This document shows, one piece after another, positions 57,001 through 64,000 of a stretch of 64,000 bases of DNA. The DNA lies in the NCBI GenBank assembly GCA_016748015.1, contig JAAOMT010000572.1, positions 312,611 through 376,610 of the forward strand. The letters run 5' to 3'. A model generated the notes under the pieces. The model did no database searches. It had not been told where the DNA came from and saw nothing but the letters and a program-made list of their open reading frames with translations. Source of the stretch: Geosiphon pyriformis. Its lineage: Eukaryota; Glomeromycota; Glomeromycetes; Archaeosporales; Geosiphonaceae. Every line of letters begins with the position of its first letter. Within the stretch, counting starts at the first letter, position 1. The translations under genes and the position numbers were made by a program.

Positions 57001-59118
57001 ACGTTTTTCTTTATTATAAATTAATTGGTTAAAATTCTTATCAACAAATATGTAATTAATTTATGCTAATGTTCCCAAAACATCATAATATTTATTAAAT
57101 GGTATATAAAATCACAAAGAATTAGATATAATAGTATCTTTATCCTTTATAAGTCAAAATCATGTACCCCTTTTTCATTCACAATGGGAATCATGTAAAA
57201 AATAAATTCAATTTAGTAAATGATCAGAAATTTTTTTTTCTTGAAAAATATACCTGATTACATTTCAATTAATAATTTAGGGTATAAATTTAAAAGTATT
57301 GCACAATAAAAAATAATTTTATGCGAGTCAGAAAGAAAAGAGAACAATAGTAAGGTTTCTTCAATACTTTAAATGCACAAACTGCTGGTCTGTGCTGCTG
57401 CATTTCAGCCTAAATCAATAAGAAAAGTTTCTATATCGAAAAAAAAAAGTCATAAAGTGAGTGTTAAAGTTTTCATGACCCGAAGGCATTACATCATGAA
57501 AAAAAAAGAAATATATATAGTGAAAAATCAATAACTAATTTATTTTCTCTAATATACGGATAAATTTGTTTCAAAACGACAATGAAGGAATTGACCTCCG
57601 AAATGATCATGGGGGTTGGGAGCTGGAAAATTTTCTCATCCTTTTAGTTTAAACATTAGGTAGATTAAAGTTCTATTATATATATATATAATTATAATTT
57701 TTGGAAATTATTTTTTATTTTTATTTTCTATTGCTTTCCCCTCCCTTTCCCCCTCCCCCCCTTCAGAACGCCATATTCATATTTCCATTGATATCATCAG
57801 AATACATCAATGTATACTTTTATCAATAGTTATGCATTCATTAATTCTTGAAAGGTCACAATGGTAAAATGTTTACGAGACACGAAATATTTGGCCAATG
57901 AAAAGGTTCACCTTTTTGGGAAATTTGTTGAATTGAGATTTGTCAATCTGATAAAGAAATATTCAATTTTTGAAATTAACTATCAATATAATAAATTAAA
58001 TTTTCACAATAGCATTAAATTATAAAATGTACATTTATTTATTTGGATCACTCATGTGATCTGACACTAAGGTTCTAGATATTGATGTAACTCTGCATCA
58101 GATAAATGATGCCAATAAAAGTAAAACATATTAAAAATGATTTGCATGGAATCTTCTTTATTTCCAAAAAACTAAAAAGTGTAAAACTTTTAAGATTCAT
58201 GAATATTTAAACTTTTAAAAAGTATTAGGTCCGAAATCCGAATATATAACCTATGGGAAAGTTGTGAAAATTTTTTGCCAAATAAATCTCATTGAATGTT
58301 TCTGAAAAGGAAGCTTGCGTAACTACTATACCAAGCAGCCGGTGCATTATCTTTGAAACAAGTATGATACAATATACTACGAGAACATACGATTTTCTGT
58401 CATCCCCGTAACTATTATACCAAAATAAGCATTGTACAATATACTAAAACGTTTCCAAGAGCAGAAAAAATTCAATATCACGATTTGCAATTTTAAGTAG
58501 AAAAACTAAAAATTGAGAGTTCTTAAGCTACCTCAAACTTAATAAAAGTTTTTCCGAGTATTATTTTGAACGAGATTACTCCTCCTCAAATAATTTAATT
58601 GTTCTTTGTAAATTGGCAGGATAGAAAATTTTTTTAAGCAAAGAAAACTTTAATAATGAAATAAATTTATGGTGTAACAGTTGGGATAAAAAAGGCTAGT
58701 TTTTCAAATAGTCTTAACCCTTTAGACACTGCATCCGTTGTTTTAGTGAATACAAATAAGTAGAAATAATTCAGAGTGTGAAATTTAAAAAACATATCCA
58801 GAAATTTGTACAATGTTTTGCCAACTGAATGAATAACGATGAATAATTTATGGAAAAAGATTTTCTCTTCGAAAGGTCCTAAAAAGCTTATTCAAAAATC
58901 ATTCTTGAAACATTTAGTCATTGACTATGACCATGAATGTTTCACACGATACTCATTTTTGGATTTCTGGTTGTACATTTACAGTATTTCAACTTACATG
59001 TATATCGTATTTAAAAGATTGTGTTTTAAAATAATTTTTTTTTGGCTGTAATTATTAAGAAAATGATTGATATCATCATCTTACAAACATTGACAACTGA
59101 AATAAAGCACCAATCTTT

Positions 59119-59156
59119 TTATTTACTACTATTACTACTAATACTACTACTACTAC

Positions 59157-59199
<43 letters not shown>

Positions 59200-59200
59200 T
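59119..59200. repeat. (ACT/ATT)n microsatellite
   Basis: TACTACTATT units grading into about 15 ATT units, directly followed by the TTTAG acceptor of the exon at 59204. Confidence 0.95.
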
Positions 59201-59203
59201 TAG

Positions 59204-59387
59204 ATACAAGTTTTCTAATTATCTGGCTCTTCAAGAAAATCCCTGCTCATGTGAACAATTATCATTAGTACAAGATCCAATTAATTTTAACACACAAGAT
59301 TTTAAAACAGATAATGATCAAACCATTTTAAACTTGACTGTTCTAGACCTTATGAATTTTAATTTAGAAAAATTTTTGTCAAAGTAA
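59204..59387 (+). CDS. Terminal exon of an unresolved gene
   Basis: After a TATTTTAG acceptor, 61 codons (with one leading base) run to TAA at 59385-59387: YKFSNYLALQENPCSCEQLS, later QDPINFNTQDFKTDNDQT and LDLMNFNLEKFLSK. Composition and clean splice acceptor argue for a real last exon. The first exon might begin at the ATG at 58839, whose frame encodes WKKIFSSKGPKKLIQKSFLK, but the connecting intron would include the microsatellite and no proven path links them. The opening YKFSNYL recalls the end of an HMG box; that is only a hint. Confidence 0.35.
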
Positions 59388-59622
59388 TCATCAACTTTAA
59401 CACATTAATCGATTGACTGATCGCGGATTATCTCTGATGAAAATCAGAGATAACGAATTACAATAGACTCGAATATTTTTTAAGATTGGCATGTATGTAT
59501 GTATGTATGTATATGTATATAATTGACAAATAAAAATGATAGAAAAAAAGAATGTACTTATTTTTGGGATTTTTAACTTTTTTTTACGTGTTCATCAAGA
59601 TAAAAAACCTTGAATTTAGGAC

Positions 59623-60249
59623 TTATTCACGTCTATTCAAAATGTAATCGATAGACATCCGATTGATCGGATTTTTGACCTTGCCTTTGACCCTCTGATG
59701 AGTCCAAAAACAATTTTTAATAGTTAGCTCCGAACGTCCCGGGAATAATTTAGCAATTTCTTTCCATCGTCGATTGTACTTTGAAGCATAAAAAAGAACT
59801 TTGGTTTTTTCATCATCGGTTAACGATTGGTTAGCGTCAACTAATTTAAAAAATATAAAATAGGATTAAGTTATGAGGCAATAAACTGATGTCCATTCAA
59901 AGTCTCACAATTAGAACTTTTAATGGATACTCACGACCAGGTTGGAGATGATTGATCCATCTATATGGACATTAATAAATATTACTTTTTATTGAAACAA
60001 TGAAATTTTTAATTTTAAAAAATTTTTATTTGCCTGTCCCGAATCTGACGATAATGGCGTGAATTATTCATCTCTTCTTGAATTTTTGCATAATTCTGGC
60101 CACGTTTTTTGATCAATTCGATTAAACCTCTGTCTTCCTGATGAACAGAGAAAGATTAATTTTAATAAATTTGACAAAAGAAGTGATGAAATATATAATC
60201 AAATGTTCACTTCTGGAGACCAAGACCCTTTGTTTGTACTCTTAGACAT
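59623..60249 (-). CDS. Myb-type DNA-binding protein B (four exons, one GC-AG intron)
   Basis: Exons 60249-60211, 60137-60034, 59960-59935 and 59840-59623 give 128 residues; introns are 73, 73 and 94 bp. It starts MSKSTNKGSWSPE, then EDRGLIELIKKRGQNYAKIQ and the RQIRDRWINHLQ end of repeat one. Repeat two: SLTDDEKTKVLFYASKYNRR, WKEIAKLFPGRSELTIKNCF. The tail RMSIDYILN matches RMSLDILL and KMSIDSLL in copies A and C. Intron 2 uses a GC donor (ACAG|GCAAAT) yet restores exactly the frame and the R-W junction seen in its paralogues. Exons 2 and 3 are 104 and 26 nt, as in A and C. A nuclear DNA-binding role is inferred from the domain. Confidence 0.85.
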
Positions 60250-60349
60250 CTTAACGGAAAAAAAAGGTGGTTGATTGCTTTTTAAGGAGAGGATATGTTT
60301 TTCCAAACAAAAAAGATGATGAGTTTGAGAAAACGTACTTTGTTGTTGA

Positions 60350-60350
<1 letters not shown>

Positions 60351-60380
<30 letters not shown>

Positions 60381-60413
60381 AAGAAGAAGGAGGAGGAGGA
60401 GGAGGAGGAGGAG
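60351..60413. repeat. (AAG)n-(AGG)n compound microsatellite
   Basis: About 13 AAG units followed by about 8 AGG units on the plus strand, a purine-only tract able to form triplex DNA. Confidence 0.95.
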
Positions 60414-60825
60414 GATGATAATAATAATTGTGCTCTTTCTTGAAAGTATAACGTTGCTTTTTATAAGAAACTCTGCTATTTAATCAATATATCGTATGAG
60501 CAGAGTCATCCGAATTCTCAAAATTTTCTTCCCGAAGATATGGTCTATTTATTCTCAAGCGAGAATGAATTAAAATAATGTAAGCTATTTTTATTTACAT
60601 TTGATGTATTTTTTCCTTTGAAACTTTGAAAAATTGACTATCATAAACAAAATTTAAAATAAAAACTTTAAAGAAAACCTTTGAAAGAGGGATCCCATTT
60701 CCAAAGGCTTCAAATTTTGTAAATTAAAGTACTAGTATTTTTTCAAAGATTTCTTGTACAAGGTTAACACTTGATATATTGTTTCTTCATGTCATGCATT
60801 TGTTCACTGGTTTTTTGTTACTGTA

Positions 60826-60847
60826 GGAGTAGTAGTAGTAATAATAG

Positions 60848-60911
<64 letters not shown>

Positions 60912-60945
60912 TGTTGTTGTTGTTTTTGTTGTTTTTGTTGTTGTC
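60826..60945. repeat. (AGT)n-(TTG)n compound microsatellite
   Basis: About 22 uninterrupted AGT units at 60847-60911, preceded by a broken set and followed by TTG units. Confidence 0.95.
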
Positions 60946-61496
60946 ATTGTTGTTGCATATTTTTGAAGGACGACATAATTGCATGTCCTGTGTTTCTTGC
61001 TTTCCCCTAGCTCACGGGAAACTTTTATTGCCAGCCCACGAAAATATAATTACCTTTTTTTAACGAAATCGCCTTTTGATTTCATTCAAGATATCCTCAA
61101 TAAAGAAAGATGGCTGCATGAAGTCTTTTCAGGTTTTTTACATACACATAAATTCAGTTAGCATTTCTAGAAACAATGGTAGGCTTCGTTTCAACGGTTT
61201 TTAAAATTTATCCCGAATGAGCTTTAGGACTTAATTAAGTAAAAATGAAGAGACGATCAAAAAATCTGCATCAATGAAAAATTACTCGAAAAGCTTAGTG
61301 ATAAGCGCTATGTTAAAAGGATAATTTTTTCCGAGATCATTTCAGAAAATAAAAAGCATCATCTTGATATACTTTTATTGCCTAAAATTCTTTGTCAAAT
61401 TTTTTTTGAATCATTTTTTTAAAATGGTTTATTTTTGCCTTATACATTAAATTTTCTTTTTTTCCTTTTTTTTTTTCTTTTGAATCTATTATATTC

Positions 61497-61508
61497 GGGG
61501 GGGGGGGG
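61497..61508. repeat. G12 homopolymer
   Basis: Twelve G in otherwise AT-rich DNA; same length as the C12 run at 4682. Confidence 0.9.
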
Positions 61509-61524
61509 TGTGGCATTGAATTTA

Positions 61525-61945
61525 TTATGGCTTACCGAGCCACAATCTTGCCACTAACGCAAAAGGTCTTTTTTTATCTTATGTTAGTCTATTTTTTATT
61601 CAAGTAAATTAATCGGGATAATGAAAAACGAGTTATAAAGTTCTCGAGCCGCGTGACAAATTTTAAAATTGTAAAAAACGGTTTATCAGATACCTATCGG
61701 TAATATATTTTTTTTTTCATTAAATTTCGCCATATGATTACCCCAAAAAACAGCTGATCTCGAATCTTCAATAGCTGTTTGACACATGAAACTGCATCAA
61801 AGAACAATAACGCGCTATATTCCCCAAAAAAGAAGGTAAAATTTTTTTTTTGCATGCATAAATTTACAGCTGAAACGATTTCTCTCCAAAGATGCTAATT
61901 ACCGTTTCCCGTCACACGGTTATTCCTACAGAAGGCGTTGAACAT
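61525..61945 (+). CDS. Hypothetical multi-exon gene, model incomplete
   Basis: At least three coding-like segments join by good splice signals. The middle exon, ending before GTAATA near 61691, contains VIKFSSRVTNFKIVKNGLSD. The next, 61776-61834, continues in phase with CLTHETASKNNNALYSPKKK. The last, from 61869 after TTTACAG, is LKRFLSKDANYRFPSHGYSY and RRR then TGA. A first exon may start at the ATG near 61528 (AYRATILPLTQK), but with the obvious acceptor the join meets a TAA; an acceptor at ACGAG would avoid it in another phase. The product is basic, without membrane segments. No family recognised. Confidence 0.35.
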
Positions 61946-62074
61946 TGTTCACAAAACTCGGTCTTCCAGATAGCAAATTCAAGAAAAAAAATTTCAGATG
62001 TATCCAATTCTCATTAAAGGGTTACTCCAAATGGAAATAAGATATTTCAAAGTAAAAAAATAATAAAATTATTT

Positions 62075-62076
<2 letters not shown>

Positions 62077-62107
<31 letters not shown>
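62077..62107. repeat. T31 homopolymer
   Basis: Thirty-one consecutive T; sits just beyond the 3' end of the coding-like patches on the minus strand and could mark a retroposed poly-A tail, which is speculative. Confidence 0.85.
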
Positions 62108-62110
<3 letters not shown>

Positions 62111-62850
62111 GATATCCCTTAAAAATGCAAATGGAAAATCTCTCTTCGAACTGGTTTATCAGCTCATCTATTATCGTGCTACACAAAAGACAAAAATGAC
62201 CATTTCCGCGAAAAAATATCAAGAAAAACAATGAAATGTTAATTTTACCCAATTTTGACAAAGTGACACTGCAGTTGCATTCAAAATTCAAATAGAATAA
62301 TGGTAGGAAAAAATTTTCGAACAATGTTTTGATGTATATTAACGCCATTATACATTTAACCACATCCTAATAATAATAATAATAATAAGTAAAATAATGT
62401 TTTATATTCGGGCTGTTAAAACTAAATTGTTCTTCTTTCCAAAAATGGCATCTATTGAATGGGAGGATGATCCATCAAGACAAATACATTGAAACGTAAT
62501 ACATTTTGGAAAGACCAAGTGTCCTGCATTCCATATCCTTAAAGCGAGCCAAAACCGTTTCTTGATATTCAAGATAACACACAAGTTTCTTTGAAGCATC
62601 CCGAGGAACAATCACCGGATACTTTTTCTCAATAAGTCAGCACCATTATTCTTGGTGGTGAAACATTTTTTGTATACATTCTGGAACCGCATGCGTCATG
62701 ACAAAAATTTCTTTAACCAATTTTTCTCGAGAAACCGACAAATCTTAATCTTTTATAGACAAATAAGAGAAAAACGCCATATTGTCTGACGGTCCTCAAA
62801 ATTTTTCACCAATGTTGTGTCACTGGTAACTATTTCTTAAAAGTTTTTTT
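62108..62850 (-). pseudogene. Interrupted coding-like region, minus strand
   Basis: Protein-like pieces appear in order on the minus strand: TLVKNFEDRQTIWRFSLI; SVSREKLVKEIFVMTHAVPE then CIQKMFHHQE; after a stop pair in the same frame, EKKYPVIVPRDASKKLVCYL and EYQETVLARFKDMECRTLG; then LNFECNCSVTLSKLG; and finally STIIDELINQFEERFSICIF before a TAA. The stops between them are not removed by obvious introns, so decay is the likelier reading. No family recognised. Confidence 0.3.
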
Positions 62851-62856
62851 TTACAT

Positions 62857-62861
<5 letters not shown>

Positions 62862-62920
<59 letters not shown>
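62862..62920. repeat. T27-A-T31 homopolymer
   Basis: Fifty-nine bases, all T except one A, about 350 bp upstream of the third Myb gene. Confidence 0.9.
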
Positions 62921-62923
<3 letters not shown>

Positions 62924-63171
62924 AAGGAAGTGCATAGCCAATTGTGTGCCCTAATCGGAAAAATGATTAAACCTGATCGGATTAGACCAACTTTGTTTAG
63001 CTGTTTTTTCAAACGAAATCATAATTATAAATATAAAACCTCTGGCAATCAAACCTCAGGGTGGTTCAAGTTCCTTCACGACAATTTTGGGAGAAATCCC
63101 AAATTACAATTCAAAGTATAACTACCACATCTTTTATCTTTTTGACGACTTCAACCTACCAATTTTCTTTT

Positions 63172-63232
63172 CCACACACACCCACACACACACCACACAC
63201 ACACACAAAACACGTACACATACACGCATACA
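63172..63232. repeat. (CA)n microsatellite
   Basis: Imperfect CA repeat ending about 40 bp before the start codon of the third Myb gene, so within its 5' leader or core promoter. Confidence 0.9.
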
Positions 63233-63273
63233 AATTCCTTTAAAAAACTATTAATTCTCTTGAAACTTGAACC

Positions 63274-64000
63274 ATGAAAAATTTTTTAACGTGTGATCAA
63301 GACTCTACTCAAAAACCAGAATACATTGTTGGTCCTTGGAGTGAAGAAGTAATTTCTTTCATTTTAAGATTTGCTTCCTTTTATTAATATCTGTCAAAAG
63401 ATTAAAAAAATTGAAATTCAATTTGTTTTTTTAAGGAGGATAAAAGACTGCAGCAGTTATTTTCCATTTATGACCGTCAATGGCACTTGATCTCTATGGG
63501 TCTCAAGGAAACGCGAAGTTATAAACAAATTCGTGAACGGTAAAGTTTCTTGTAAATTCAAATTTTGATATTCATTTCACCTGACCCTAATGCGTTTTTT
63601 TTCTCTCTTTGTTTATCTAATTAATAGATGGGTTAACCATTTAGATCCCAATTGTAAGTTTAGAATCAAGTTTTTGTTGTTGTTGTTGTTGTTGTTTTTT
63701 GTAAGATTCTTAAATTTTTTTATTTTCCTACTATTCGATAAAAGTGAACAAAAACCCATTAAGTGATGAAGAAAAAGCAACTATATTACGAATGTACGAT
63801 GCTTTTGGAGCAAAATGGGCATTCATAGCGAAAGCCTTGCCATCACGTGGCCGTACTCCTTTAATGATCCGAAACTTTTGGTATAGCGAACAACGGACAG
63901 AATCAACACGTATTCAAGCAAAAATGTCAATTGATTCTCTTCTCAACAACGATTGTCAATCGGGCAAAGAACTAGTATTTCGAAATAAAAGACGACGAAT
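63274..64000 (+). CDS. Myb-type DNA-binding protein C (partial, runs off the window)
   Basis: Exons 63274-63348, 63436-63539, 63628-63653 and 63745 to beyond 64000; introns are 87, 88 and 91 bp. First repeat: GPWSEE, then EDKRLQQLFSIYDRQWHLIS, KQIRERWVNHLDPN. Second: NPLSDEEKATILRMYDAFGA, then KWAFIAKALPSRGRTPLMIR, NFWYSEQR. The tail MSIDSLLNND is shared in position with A and B, after which this copy continues (SGKELVFRNKRRR) and is still open at the window end, so it is longer than its paralogues. Exons 1-3 are 75, 104 and 26 nt, equal to copy A. Closest to A: the PS-x-GRTPLMIRNFW block is almost identical. A nuclear DNA-binding protein is inferred. Confidence 0.85.

Larger units (their letters stand above)
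49635..58800. other. Nine-kilobase AT-rich desert
   Basis: No gene recognised between the first Myb gene and 58.8 kb. Contents: (ATGT)n 50609-50680; 53-bp tandem repeat 51532-51690; (AAAT)n/(AT)n 52841-52882; T53 52982-53034; (ATGATT)-like 53160-53240; A27 53490-53516; perfect hairpin 53977-54010; ATGATT/ATT repeats 54826-54868; C-rich tract about 57737-57763. 53.5-56.0 kb is almost pure A/T by eye. ORF 50785-51090 has no features. Confidence 0.5.
60250..61520. other. Intergenic, rich in triplet repeats
   Basis: Contains (AAG)n-(AGG)n at 60351-60413 and (AGT)n-(TTG)n at about 60826-60945. Long open frames across these repeats encode Arg, Ser or Tyr runs and are artefacts. 60.95-61.4 kb has no supported feature. 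Confidence 0.5.

Noticed and set aside
60295-60483. 62-codon ORF with a long Arg run
   Set aside because: Encoded by the (AAG)n-(AGG)n microsatellite; no conserved sequence outside the run.
60771-61010. Ser/Cys-run and, on the other strand, Tyr/Asn-run ORFs
   Set aside because: Pure translation of the (AGT)n-(TTG)n repeat in different frames.

Overview
The window looks like nuclear DNA of an early-diverging, very AT-rich fungus, most likely Glomeromycotina or a close relative in Mucoromycota. Reasons: compact genes cut by many short GT-AG introns (about 64-131 bp, often with CTAAT or ACTAAC near the 3' end); Sel1-repeat proteins of the kind greatly expanded in arbuscular mycorrhizal fungi; a decayed LINE whose endonuclease fragment resembles Rhizophagus-type LINEs; and Tc1/mariner debris. 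The species is not determined. No rRNA, tRNA or CRISPR was recognised. All exon models are hand-built from splice signals and frame continuity.

Layout. 1-240: 3' end of an unknown gene. 2.1-3.5 kb: four-exon Sel1 gene. 3.8-6.2 kb: three small minus-strand genes, one a six-exon tail-anchored protein built partly of 18- and 21-nt exons. 8.5-9.7 kb: low-complexity single-pass membrane protein. 14.4-15.3 kb: two-exon multi-pass protein with a PPPPY motif. 18.7-23.05 kb: a large inverted duplication carrying two convergent paralogues of a secreted, probably GPI-anchored, four-cysteine Ser/Thr-rich protein; a third member sits at 34.2-35.2 kb. 23.2-24.4 kb: dead Tc1/mariner element. 26.7-32.0 kb: AT-saturated block with remnants of a LINE. 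36.5-40.2 kb: broken genes (P450-like fragment, frameshifted membrane-protein-like gene, chromate transporter pseudogene). 41.0-41.7 kb: second PY-motif membrane protein. 43.3-44.1 kb: intronless Sel1 gene. 44.7-46.0 kb: five-exon membrane-associated short-chain dehydrogenase. 49.0-49.6, 59.6-60.2 and 63.3-64.0 kb: three two-repeat Myb-type genes with identical internal exon lengths.

Between these islands lie long tracts, very AT-rich by eye, with many microsatellites and homopolymers. No operon-like or pathway cluster is evident. The coherent themes are local families that duplicated and diverged (secreted Cys4 proteins, Myb proteins, Sel1 proteins, PY-motif membrane proteins) set among decaying transposons. 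The secreted Cys4 family and the three-gene Myb group are the best candidates for undescribed biology.
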